Part shown: in pieces, positions 13,962 through 21,833 of the stretch
Layout: every line of letters starts with the position of its first letter
How positions within the stretch are numbered: position 1 is the first letter of the stretch
Source of the DNA: UBA3478 sp046048095
GTDB lineage: Bacteria; Bacteroidota; Bacteroidia; Flavobacteriales; Flavobacteriaceae
DNA length: 23,109 bases
Reading direction: 5' to 3'
NCBI GenBank assembly: GCA_046048095.1
Contig: JBJOGS010000042.1
Location: forward strand, 1-23,109
Translations under genes and position numbers: made by a program
Notes under the pieces: generated by a model
What the model was told of the DNA's origin: nothing
Database searches by the model: none
The model's input: the letters and a program-made list of their open reading frames with translations, nothing else

Positions 13962-16493
13962 ATGAAGAAATTATTTTTCAGTCTCTTAGGGCTGTGCCTT
14001 TTCGGCTTTGTAAGTGCTCAACAATCATCGGCTGACGTCACTTTAGACTATTACTTGCCTCAATCTGCGGTTTATGATCCGTCTATACCTAAACCTCAGC
14101 AAGTGATTGGTCACGAGGTGGGCCAATGGCATGTGACTCATGACAAATTGGTCCAGTACATGACCGCATTAGCAGAGGCAAGTGACCGGATGCAGCTCAC
14201 CTCTCGAGGCACCACCTATGAAGGGCGGCCTATACTGCTACTCACCGTTTCAAGTCCTGAGAATTTGGCTCGAATTGACGAATTAAGATCTAATCAGCAA
14301 CGCATCGCCTCTGGTGAAAAGGTACCTACTGATAGCGATCCCGTGGTGATTTATCAAGGGTTTTCGATTCACGGTAATGAACCAAGTGGTTCTAATGCAG
14401 CCCTAGCTTACGCCTATTATTTGGCCGCCTCAGACGAAGCGCTAAAGATGCTAGAACACACCGTGGTTTTATTCGATCCCAGTTTCAATCCTGACGGATT
14501 ACAGCGTTTTGCCTACTGGGCAAACACCAACAGAGCGCATGTGATCAATTCAGACCCCAATGACCGCGAATACAGTGAAGTCTGGCCAGGCGGACGCACC
14601 AACCACTACTATTTTGATCTCAACAGAGATTGGCTTCCCGTTCAACTACCTGAAAGCCGTGCCCGCATCGAAACTTTTCATGATTGGGTACCAAACATTC
14701 TGACTGATCATCACGAGATGGGCACCAATTCGACGTTTTTCTTTCAGCCCGGCGAACCCAAACGCGTGCACCCGCTCACCCCAAAAATCAATCAAGAATT
14801 GACTGCGGCGATTGGCGATTACCACGAAGAGGCACTAAACGCCATAGGCTCACTGTATTACAGTGAAGAAAACTATGACGACTACTACTACGGCAAAGGC
14901 TCTACCTTTCCGGACATCAATGGTAGTGTAGGTATTCTTTTTGAACAAGCTAGCTCAAGAGGGCACGTACAAGAAAGCGATAATGGATTGTTAACCTTTC
15001 CGTTTACAGTGCGCAATCAAATGAGCACGGCTATTTCCACGCTAAAAGCCGCCACCGGATTAAAAGCTCAACTTCAGAACTACCAGTTCAATTATTATAA
15101 ACAACTCAAACAAGAGGCGCAAAATGAAAAAACCTCTGGATACCTCTTTGGTGCTTCAAAAGATTTTAGTGGTCCTTGGCACTTAGCGGAGGTGCTTAAA
15201 AGACATCGCATTGAGCATCAGGTTTTAGACAAAGCGGTAACCCTATCTGGAAAACACTATGAGGCCGGACAGAGTTATTTCGTGCCGCTGAATCAGAAAA
15301 ATCCGCGATTGATTCATGCCATTTTTGAGGAGCGCAGTGTTTTTGCCGATAGTCTATTTTATGATATTTCAGCTTGGACGTTTCCTCATGCTTTTGGGGT
15401 GAATTACGAAAAACTAGCAAAAGCTCCTACTGCAGCTTTGCGCACAGCAGAAGGACTTGACCTACCTCAAGGAGCGGTTTCAGGCAAGAGCAATTACGCT
15501 TACCTCTTTGAGCCTCACGACTACTATGCTCCGAAGCTTATTCACCACCTGACTCAACAAGGAGTTCGAGTGAAGGTAGCAATGGCTCCCTTTGAATTAG
15601 AAAATAACAACTACGATTACGGAACACTTTTGGTGCCGCTTCAAAACCAAGCATTAGATGCCGACCAACTGTATGCTACCCTGACGAGGCTGGTCAAAGA
15701 AATTCCTGTTAAAGTGACCGCTGTGGGCACCGGAAGAACTAAGGGTATCGATCTAGGTAGCAACGATTTTGAGGCCGTTCAGCCCATCTCTGTCGCCCTG
15801 ATTGTCGGAGATGGCATCAGTTCTTATGACGCCGGAGAGATGTGGCATCTTTTTGATCAACGATTCAAGATTAAAGTCACCAAACTGGACACAAAAAATC
15901 TAGAAAGAGCAGACCTTTCTCGATATAATCGCATTATTTTTCCAAGCACTTCTTATGGTTTAAACCTCAGTGACCGAAGCGCATCTAACCTCAAAGAATG
16001 GGTGAGAAAAGGTGGGGTGCTCATCGGCTACCGCAACACCTTAAACTGGCTAAAGCGCAATGAGTTTCTGAACTTTGAAACCCGCACGGCCACAGTCAAA
16101 GATGCGACAAATTTGCGTTTTGATCAACGCGATGAATACCAAGGGGCTCAAGTTACTGGAGGAGCAATTTTTGAAGCAACTATTGACCGCTCACACCCAA
16201 TAAATTTTGGATATACTGAAAATAAGATTGCGCTATTTAGAAATACAAATCTCTATATCTCACCTAAGAAACACTCTTATGAGAACCCTATTCGTTACAG
16301 CAATGATCCTCTTTTGAGTGGGTATATCTCTGAAGAAAATCTAAGTGTACTCAAAGGATCTGTCCCATTCGTAACCCAATCCTTAGGGGCTGGGCGCGTG
16401 ATCGGATTTACCGACAACACAAACTTCAGAGCATTTTGGTACGGAACCAACCGCCTATTACTCAATGCGCTATTCTTTGGAGAATCGATGTAA
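13962..16493 (+). CDS. Secreted M14-family zinc metallocarboxypeptidase
   Basis: 843 residues. MKKLFFSLLGLCLFGFVSAQQ is a signal peptide cut near residue 19-20. Residues about 50-370 form an M14 domain. Zinc ligands are H137 and E140 in HGNEPSGS and a histidine of TDHHEMG (H250 or H251); DLNRDW supplies N221 and R222 for substrate carboxylate binding; the catalytic glutamate is E328 in GILFEQASSRG. The C-terminal half (about 400-843) is a beta-rich region with an amidotransferase-like stretch (YNRIIFPSTSYGLNLSD...EWVRKGGVLIGYR) and ends without a recognisable type IX secretion tail, so the protein is probably periplasmic. It likely trims peptides for nutrition. The gene ends 12 bp before the convergent DinB-family gene. 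Confidence 0.93.
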   Translation: MKKLFFSLLGLCLFGFVSAQQSSADVTLDYYLPQSAVYDPSIPKPQQVIGHEVGQWHVTHDKLVQYMTALAEASDRMQLTSRGTTYEGRPILLLTVSSPENLARIDELRSNQQRIASGEKVPTDSDPVVIYQGFSIHGNEPSGSNAALAYAYYLAASDEALKMLEHTVVLFDPSFNPDGLQRFAYWANTNRAHVINSDPNDREYSEVWPGGRTNHYYFDLNRDWLPVQLPESRARIETFHDWVPNILTDHHEMGTNSTFFFQPGEPKRVHPLTPKINQELTAAIGDYHEEALNAIGSLYYSEENYDDYYYGKGSTFPDINGSVGILFEQASSRGHVQESDNGLLTFPFTVRNQMSTAISTLKAATGLKAQLQNYQFNYYKQLKQEAQNEKTSGYLFGASKDFSGPWHLAEVLKRHRIEHQVLDKAVTLSGKHYEAGQSYFVPLNQKNPRLIHAIFEERSVFADSLFYDISAWTFPHAFGVNYEKLAKAPTAALRTAEGLDLPQGAVSGKSNYAYLFEPHDYYAPKLIHHLTQQGVRVKVAMAPFELENNNYDYGTLLVPLQNQALDADQLYATLTRLVKEIPVKVTAVGTGRTKGIDLGSNDFEAVQPISVALIVGDGISSYDAGEMWHLFDQRFKIKVTKLDTKNLERADLSRYNRIIFPSTSYGLNLSDRSASNLKEWVRKGGVLIGYRNTLNWLKRNEFLNFETRTATVKDATNLRFDQRDEYQGAQVTGGAIFEATIDRSHPINFGYTENKIALFRNTNLYISPKKHSYENPIRYSNDPLLSGYISEENLSVLKGSVPFVTQSLGAGRVIGFTDNTNFRAFWYGTNRLLLNALFFGESM

Positions 16494-16505
16494 GCAACTA
16501 GGATC

Positions 16506-17033
16506 TTACCAACCCTCGCGCTCTGCCAAACGCTCTAAGTGTGCATAGTGATGCGAGGCGTGCCAAGCATAAAGGAGTGTATTCTCAAGCAGATTACGCT
16601 CCTTTTTGGTTTCGGGATGGATGAAAGCGGCCTTCAACTGATCTTGGTCTAACGACCTAACGATAAATACAATCTTTTCGTGCACCGCTTCTAGTATCGA
16701 AAGAGAAGAGGCTATAGGCATGAAGGCATCTGGCAACGAGGCCCAGGCATCTTGATCATAAGCCTTAATCAGTGGGGTTTCTTCAGAAAGTGCCCATTTG
16801 TAGCGAATAAGGCTATGCATATGGCTATCAGCTAAATGATGAATAAGCTGTCGCGCCGTCCAACCGCCTTCTCGATAAGGAGTATCTAACTGCGCATCGC
16901 TCCACTGACCAACAAGGTTTTTCAGTTCGCTCGGAATTCGGGTTAGCGTATCCAATGCCTCATCAATCTGTCTGGCTTCAATGGTCGTCGGCCTTGAAAA
17001 AGTTCCTATAGGATATTTGATTGCGTCGCTCAT
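16506..17033 (-). CDS. YfiT/DinB-superfamily putative metal-dependent hydrolase or transferase
   Basis: 175 residues. It closely resembles B. subtilis YfiT, a four-helix DinB-fold protein with a His3 metal site: MSDAIKYPIGTFSRP at the start, YREGGWTARQLIHHLADSHMHS (53-74) with the first metal histidine at 65-66, and YAWHASHHYAHL (155-166) with the remaining ligands at 158 and 161-162. Relatives include thiol (bacillithiol) S-transferases, but the substrate here is unknown and the 'hydrolase' label in the family is itself provisional. Its ATG overlaps the TGA of the prolyl isomerase gene (ATGA), indicating translational coupling as last gene of a four-gene operon. Confidence 0.9.
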   Translation of the reverse strand: MSDAIKYPIGTFSRPTTIEARQIDEALDTLTRIPSELKNLVGQWSDAQLDTPYREGGWTARQLIHHLADSHMHSLIRYKWALSEETPLIKAYDQDAWASLPDAFMPIASSLSILEAVHEKIVFIVRSLDQDQLKAAFIHPETKKERNLLENTLLYAWHASHHYAHLERLAEREGW

Positions 17034-17962
17034 CCCACCTTGATCAACTCAACATCAAAAATGAGCGTGGCGTGGGGCGGAATTACCCCACCAGCGCCAC
17101 GGGCTCCGTAGCCCAAATCAGAAGGAATCACGAAACGCGCTTTATCCCCTTCACGCAAAAGAGAAATACCTTCATCCCAACCTGAAATCACTTGACCGAT
17201 TCCTAAGGTAAACTCGATGGGCTCTTTTCGTTTGAATGAAGAGTCAAATACTTGTCCGTTCTCTAGACTTCCTTCGTAATGCACGCTTACTTTCTTATTC
17301 TTGACTGCGGGGCTTCCACTGCCCTGCTGAATAATTTTATAACGCAAACCTGAAGAGGTTTTCTCGAATCCAGCAGCTAAACGTTCTAATGCCTGTTCTC
17401 GAGCATCCCGCTCAGCCTGCTCGCGCTGCGCTCTTGAATTTTCAAAGGTTCTGAATGCCTCTACCGCATTCCACTGGGCCGCCTCGGCACCTTGCCGAAC
17501 TATCTCAATAGTCGCGATAGCATCCCCTTGAGTGATGCGATCTACAACGGATTGTCCATCAACGACAAATCCAAAAACCGTGTGTTTGTTGTCTAGCCAT
17601 GGCGTTGGCACATGAGTGATGAAAAACTGGCTTCCATTCGTTCCTGGTCCAGCATTGGCCATGGACAAAACCCCGGGACGGTCATGCTTTAACTCAGGAT
17701 GAAATTCATCATCAAACTTGTAGCCTGGATCACCCGTTCCTGAGCCCAATGGACATCCACCTTGGATCATAAAATCCGGAATTACCCGGTGAAACGTCAA
17801 CCCATTGTAATAGGGCGTTCCTTGTGACTTTACACTATTTTCTAAATTACCTTCGGCTAGCGCAACAAAATTTCCTACTGTTCCTGGGGTTTTGTCATGG
17901 GTGAGCTGAATGAGAATTTCTCCTTTGGTCGTTTCAATTCTTGCGTAGATTCCGTCTTGCAT
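17030..17962 (-). CDS. Dual-family peptidyl-prolyl isomerase (cyclophilin-FKBP fusion)
   Basis: 310 residues from ATG 17962. Two unrelated prolyl isomerase folds are fused. An N-terminal cyclophilin (about 5-160) shows TPGTVGNFVALAEG, FHRVIPDFMIQGG (57-69) with the catalytic Arg R59, NGSQFFIT (109-116) and WLDNKHTVFG (122-131). A C-terminal FKBP domain (about 205-310) shows VHYEGSLENGQVFDSS, GQVISGWDEGI and GYGARGAGGVIPPHATLIFDVEL. A charged, probably coiled linker (about 172-200, rich in R/E/A) joins them. Both active sites look complete. No signal peptide is seen, so the enzyme is presumably cytoplasmic. The frame extends 11 codons further to 17995 inside the preceding gene, but MQDGIYARIETTKG is the natural start. 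Stop overlaps the next gene's ATG. Confidence 0.92.
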   Translation of the reverse strand: MQDGIYARIETTKGEILIQLTHDKTPGTVGNFVALAEGNLENSVKSQGTPYYNGLTFHRVIPDFMIQGGCPLGSGTGDPGYKFDDEFHPELKHDRPGVLSMANAGPGTNGSQFFITHVPTPWLDNKHTVFGFVVDGQSVVDRITQGDAIATIEIVRQGAEAAQWNAVEAFRTFENSRAQREQAERDAREQALERLAAGFEKTSSGLRYKIIQQGSGSPAVKNKKVSVHYEGSLENGQVFDSSFKRKEPIEFTLGIGQVISGWDEGISLLREGDKARFVIPSDLGYGARGAGGVIPPHATLIFDVELIKVG

Positions 17963-17972
17963 CAAAATAAAA

Positions 17973-19394
17973 TTAGTTCGGAGCAATAGCTCCATAAGTA
18001 TCGATTAAATAAATCAGGGATGCCATAGCGGCTGCTCCCAATTCTAGTTCACGCTTATTCACCTGATCAAACGTATCGTGATCTGAGTGATGGTGGTCAA
18101 AATACCGCTGAGAATCTGGTCGCAATCCGGCCAAAACAGTCCCTTGCGCTTTTAAGGGGCCCACATCTGCTCCACTGCCTCCAAGTTCAAAGCGATCGGC
18201 AAAAAAAGGAAAAAACAACGATGACCACGAATTTATACGCTCAAAATTGGCCGAATCCGTGTCAAATTGAAAACCTCTTGGGGTAAACCCGCCACTATCG
18301 CTCTCTAAGGCAAACACGTGTTTTTCTCCTAAAGCTTCAGCTTCGCTAGCGTATTCACGAGCGCCTCTTAAACCATTTTCTTCATTCATGAACAAGACCA
18401 CGCGTAACGTTCTCTTCGGCTTATAATCAATGGCTTTAAGTGTTCGCAGTACTTCTATGGATTGTACCACTCCGGCGCCATCATCGTGGGCGCCATCGCC
18501 AAGATCCCAAGAGTCTAAGTGCCCGCCAACCACCATAATCTCTTCAGGATATACTGATCCTTTGATTTCACCGATGACATTATACGACTTCACATCAGGA
18601 AATGCCCGGCAATTTTGCTTGAAATAAAATGTCGTTTCGGGATTAAGGCGCAGCGTGGCAGATAATAAATCGGCCCCATTGGTGCTGATCGCTGCCGCCG
18701 GAATACGAGAATTTATTGGACTGTCTCCATAACTCATAGATCCGGTATGAGGGTAATCGTCCTTTCGCAAGTTCATTGAACGAACAATTACTCCTAATGC
18801 CCCGTATTTAGCAGCCTCAAGCGCCCCTGAATAGCGCTGATCTACGCAACCACCATAAGATTCAAAGGTTTGAATTACCTGTGGGTCCATCGGTCGATTG
18901 AAAAACACGATTTTTCCTTCAATCGCACGTCGTCCCAATTTCTCTAATTCTTCAAGCCCTTTTACCTCAATCACTTTTGCCTTGATTCCCATACTGGGTG
19001 TAGCTACCGATCCTCCTAAAGCGGTGATCGGAACCGTAGTGCTTAAGCCAGGAGCTGTTTCGTAATACGCATACTCTGGTGCCCCTCTCACCCATTTTGG
19101 CACCATTACGGGTTGTAAGTACACGCGATCAAGTGCTAAGTCATTGAGAATTGATTTGGTGTATTCTACCGCCTGTTCAGCCTCTACAGAACCAGACAAG
19201 CGTCCGCCAATCTGTAACGATAAGAAACGTAGCCAATCGTAAGCCTTGCCATGAGTGAGTGTCTCATTGTAAATTGACTTGAGCATAAGCGCATCTTTCG
19301 AAGGCGCATTTGCAGCCTGTCCGCGCATATTAAAAACACCGATTGTACTTACAACCAACACCAATAGCATTGGTTTATTTAGTAACCTTTTCAT
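17973..19394 (-). CDS. Secreted M28-family metallopeptidase with PA domain
   Basis: 473 residues. MKRLLNKPMLLVLVVSTIGVF is a signal sequence, placing the enzyme outside the cytoplasm. A PA-type insert (about 115-250) precedes and is embedded in the M28 dizinc domain. Zinc ligands and catalytic residues are H292 and D294 in GGHLDSWD, D304 in GAHDDGAG, E338/E339 in MNEENG, D366 in LESDSGG, and a late histidine within HHHSDHD (434-440). The layout resembles carboxypeptidase Q and related aminopeptidases; exact cleavage preference is not visible. Its ATG overlaps the TGA of the response regulator gene (ATGA), and the isomerase gene follows after 10 bp, so it is the second gene of the operon. Confidence 0.93.
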   Translation of the reverse strand: MKRLLNKPMLLVLVVSTIGVFNMRGQAANAPSKDALMLKSIYNETLTHGKAYDWLRFLSLQIGGRLSGSVEAEQAVEYTKSILNDLALDRVYLQPVMVPKWVRGAPEYAYYETAPGLSTTVPITALGGSVATPSMGIKAKVIEVKGLEELEKLGRRAIEGKIVFFNRPMDPQVIQTFESYGGCVDQRYSGALEAAKYGALGVIVRSMNLRKDDYPHTGSMSYGDSPINSRIPAAAISTNGADLLSATLRLNPETTFYFKQNCRAFPDVKSYNVIGEIKGSVYPEEIMVVGGHLDSWDLGDGAHDDGAGVVQSIEVLRTLKAIDYKPKRTLRVVLFMNEENGLRGAREYASEAEALGEKHVFALESDSGGFTPRGFQFDTDSANFERINSWSSLFFPFFADRFELGGSGADVGPLKAQGTVLAGLRPDSQRYFDHHHSDHDTFDQVNKRELELGAAAMASLIYLIDTYGAIAPN

Positions 19395-20551
19395 ACGTAA
19401 TTTTTTACATCATCTAAAGTTACGGTATCACCAGAGAGTATCAGTAATCGTTCGACAACATTTCGCAATTCGCGTATGTTGCCCTTATAGGTCTTTGCCT
19501 TTAGTGCCTCAATCGCTTCGGGTTCAAAGTTCTTACTGCGCGTACCCTGCTGAGCGGTGATCAGAGCATTAAAATGAGTGACCAAGAGAGGAATATCTTC
19601 TTTACGCTCTTCTAGGGCCGGTATTTCAAGGCGAATTACACTTAAACGGTGATACAAATCTTCACGAAAGGTACCTGCTGAAATTGCCTGTTGTAAGTCT
19701 TTGTTGGTGGCAGCGAGAACGCGAACATCCACACTAATTGACTTATCAGAACCTACCCGAGTAAGGCGTTGCTCTTGTAATACCCTTAAGACTTTGGCTT
19801 GAGCAGCCAACGACATGTCTGCTACCTCATCTAAAAAAAGTGTTCCCATATGAGCCGCCTCAAACTTGCCTGGACGGTCTTTATGTGCTGAGGTAAACGC
19901 ACCTTTAACATGTCCAAACAGTTCACTCTCAATTAGTTCAGATGGAATGGCAGCACAATTAACTTCAACAAAAGCAGATCGAGCACGGTCACTAAGCTCG
20001 TGAATGGCTCGAGCTACGAGTTCTTTTCCTGAACCATTAGGGCCGGTGATGAGCACCCGCGCGGTGGTCGGAGCCACCTTGTCGATCAGTGATTTCACCT
20101 CAAGTAAGGCTCGACTTGATCCGACCATTTCTTGAGACTGCCGAAGCTTTCGCTTCAGCTGCTTATTTTCAGTAGTTAGGGTCTTTCGCTCTAAAGCATT
20201 TTTTACCGTCAGAAGCAGCCGATTCAAATCAGGGGGTTTAGACAAATAATCAAAGGCACCTAAACGCATACACTCTACCGCTGTATCGATATCACCATGA
20301 CCAGAAATCATGATAAATGGAAGTTCTGCCAAACGCTCTGAAAAAGATTGAAGCACATCGATTCCGTCTTTCTTCGGCATTTTTATGTCGCAAAAAACGA
20401 GGTCAATAGCGTCGTCTTGGCTGAGCAAATCAATACCTTCTTGACCGTCTTTGGCCGTAATACACTCCAAGGTAGGATCTGATTCTTGCAGAATTTTCAC
20501 AAGTACCTTGCGGATACTTTCTTCGTCTTCAATGATTAAAATGCGCGGCAT
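19391..20551 (-). CDS. NtrC-type sigma-54 activator response regulator lacking a DNA-binding domain
   Basis: 386 residues. A receiver domain (1-120) carries D9/E10, the phosphoacceptor D55 and K105. A short coiled linker leads to a sigma-54-type AAA+ domain (about 142-372) with Walker A GPNGSGKE (170-177), Walker B GTLFLDEV (236-243), and the sigma-54-contacting loop as GAFTSA (217-222), a G-to-S change from GAFTGA. The protein ends at TLDDVKNYV, just after the AAA+ lid, with no Fis-type helix-turn-helix. The stop is real and overlapped by the next gene's start, so this looks like the natural end, not a frameshift. It may act from solution, as described for effector-only activators elsewhere. 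The cognate histidine kinase is not in the window. First gene of the four-gene leftward operon. Confidence 0.92.
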   Translation of the reverse strand: MPRILIIEDEESIRKVLVKILQESDPTLECITAKDGQEGIDLLSQDDAIDLVFCDIKMPKKDGIDVLQSFSERLAELPFIMISGHGDIDTAVECMRLGAFDYLSKPPDLNRLLLTVKNALERKTLTTENKQLKRKLRQSQEMVGSSRALLEVKSLIDKVAPTTARVLITGPNGSGKELVARAIHELSDRARSAFVEVNCAAIPSELIESELFGHVKGAFTSAHKDRPGKFEAAHMGTLFLDEVADMSLAAQAKVLRVLQEQRLTRVGSDKSISVDVRVLAATNKDLQQAISAGTFREDLYHRLSVIRLEIPALEERKEDIPLLVTHFNALITAQQGTRSKNFEPEAIEALKAKTYKGNIRELRNVVERLLILSGDTVTLDDVKNYV

Positions 20552-20585
20552 CGGAAAGCGATTAGATAGGCCTTAAAATACAAAA

Positions 20586-20614
20586 CCCACCCTCAAACAG
20601 CGCTCGAGGATGGG
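20586..20614 (-). terminator. Rho-independent terminator of grpE-dnaJ (distal)
   Basis: On the minus strand CCCATCCTC and GAGGGTGGG form a 9-bp stem (one G-U pair) around an 11-base loop, followed by TTTTGTATTTT. It lies about 100 bp past the dnaJ stop and 35 bp before the response-regulator start, so it separates the two leftward operons. Confidence 0.75.
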
Positions 20615-20637
20615 AAAAATTGCTATGAAAAAGAAAA

Positions 20638-20660
20638 TAGTATTGATAGAACCAATACTA
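20638..20660 (-). terminator. Second hairpin after dnaJ (proximal), possible terminator
   Basis: TAGTATTG (20638-20645) and CAATACTA (20653-20660) form a perfect 8-bp stem with a 7-base loop. On the minus strand the hairpin is followed by TTTTCTTTTT. The stem is A-T rich, so it is weaker than the distal hairpin; together they look like a tandem terminator. The rest of the 162-bp gap (20552-20713) shows no other feature I can support. Confidence 0.5.
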
Positions 20661-20713
20661 ATGGTAAATATATACTTTTTTTTAATTCTACCTAAACTCC
20701 ATCAACAATCAAT

Positions 20714-21826
20714 CTAAGAGAACATGTCTCTTATGCGATCAAAGGTCGACTTATCCTCAGCTTTTGGGTCAGGCATGAAGTTTTTATCGCTTAGGGTTTC
20801 TTCGAAAAAGGCTTCTTGCTCTGCTGAGAGCTTTTGAGGGGTCCACACCAGTACGTGCACTAATAAATCTCCTTTTCCGTAGCCATTTAAACTTTTTATT
20901 CCTTTGCCTCGAAGTCTCAAGACCTTTCCAGATTGGGTGCCTTTATCTACTTTGATACGCACCTTGCCCCCTACAGCTTCAATTTCTTTGGATGCTCCGA
21001 GCACCGCCTCGGCAAAGCTAATTCTCAAATCGTAGTGAAGGTTATCCCCTTCGCGTTTGAGTGAACCATGAGGAGCTTCTTTAATGGACACGATAAGGTC
21101 ACCGGCAATTCCCTCTCCAGGAGCAGCGTTTCCTTTACCAGAAACCTTAAGCTGCATACCCTCTTCTACTCCGCCCGGAATCTGAATAGCAACAGTTTCT
21201 TCTTTGGTTACGAGACCCTGTGCATCTGCACCCTCTGGCTTTTTATCCAAAATCTGTCCTGCCCCAGAACAGGCTGCACAAGGAGCAGCAGTCTGCATGC
21301 GGCCGAGAATAGTATTGGTTATTTTAGTCACCTGCCCGGTACCATTACAGCTGCTACAGTTTTTGTAAGTGACCCCTTCAGCTTGTACTTTGCGCTTTAC
21401 TTTGACCTTCTTCTCTACCCCATCGGCAATCTCGTCAAGTGTCAAGGTGATCTGAATACGCAGATTGGTACCTTTTACTCTTCGTCCTGAAGTGGATCCA
21501 AAGCCCGAAAAACCGCCGAAACCGCCGCCGAAGGCGCTGCCAAAAATATCTCCGAACTGGCTGAAAATATCATCCATATTCATCGATCCGGCTCCGCCTC
21601 CGTTTTCAAACGCAGCATGACCGAATTGATCGTAGCGGGCGCGTTTGTCCTTATCCGAAAGTACCTCATAAGCCTCTGCAGCCTTTTTAAAGCGCTCTTC
21701 AGCAGTGCTGTCTCCAGGATTCTTGTCGGGATGGTATTCAATAGCCTTTTTGCGATAGGCTTTTTTTATTTCAGCCTCGGTGGCGCCTTTGGATACTCCT
21801 AAAATGTCGTAAAAATCTTCTTTCAT
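20714..21826 (-). CDS. dnaJ: Chaperone protein DnaJ with a short zinc region
   Basis: 370 residues. DnaJ delivers unfolded proteins to DnaK and stimulates its ATPase. The J domain (1-70) contains HPD (32-34). A Gly/Phe-rich linker runs about 74-113. The zinc region has only two CxxCxGxG motifs, CSSCNGTG (157-164) and CAACSGAG (183-190), where the classical type I protein has four; these are the only cysteines I see. The client-binding C-terminal domains (about 195-355) follow, with IPGGVEEGMQLKVSGKGN and LRLRGKGIKSLNGYGKGDLLV. The length and clean alignment around the gap suggest a family variant common in Flavobacteriia, not a deletion. It follows grpE by 7 bp, and dnaK is not in the window. 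Confidence 0.96.
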   Translation of the reverse strand: MKEDFYDILGVSKGATEAEIKKAYRKKAIEYHPDKNPGDSTAEERFKKAAEAYEVLSDKDKRARYDQFGHAAFENGGGAGSMNMDDIFSQFGDIFGSAFGGGFGGFSGFGSTSGRRVKGTNLRIQITLTLDEIADGVEKKVKVKRKVQAEGVTYKNCSSCNGTGQVTKITNTILGRMQTAAPCAACSGAGQILDKKPEGADAQGLVTKEETVAIQIPGGVEEGMQLKVSGKGNAAPGEGIAGDLIVSIKEAPHGSLKREGDNLHYDLRISFAEAVLGASKEIEAVGGKVRIKVDKGTQSGKVLRLRGKGIKSLNGYGKGDLLVHVLVWTPQKLSAEQEAFFEETLSDKNFMPDPKAEDKSTFDRIRDMFS

Positions 21827-21833
21827 TACCTGC

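Noticed and set aside
16493..16512. GTAAG...CTTAC hairpin between the M14 peptidase and DinB-family genes
   Set aside because: Only a 5-bp stem with a 10-base loop and no T-run; no support as a bidirectional terminator.
17963..17995. Earlier start of the cyclophilin-FKBP gene inside the M28 peptidase gene
   Set aside because: The 11 extra residues have no family resemblance and overlap the peptidase stop; the ATG at 17962 starts the cyclophilin strand directly.
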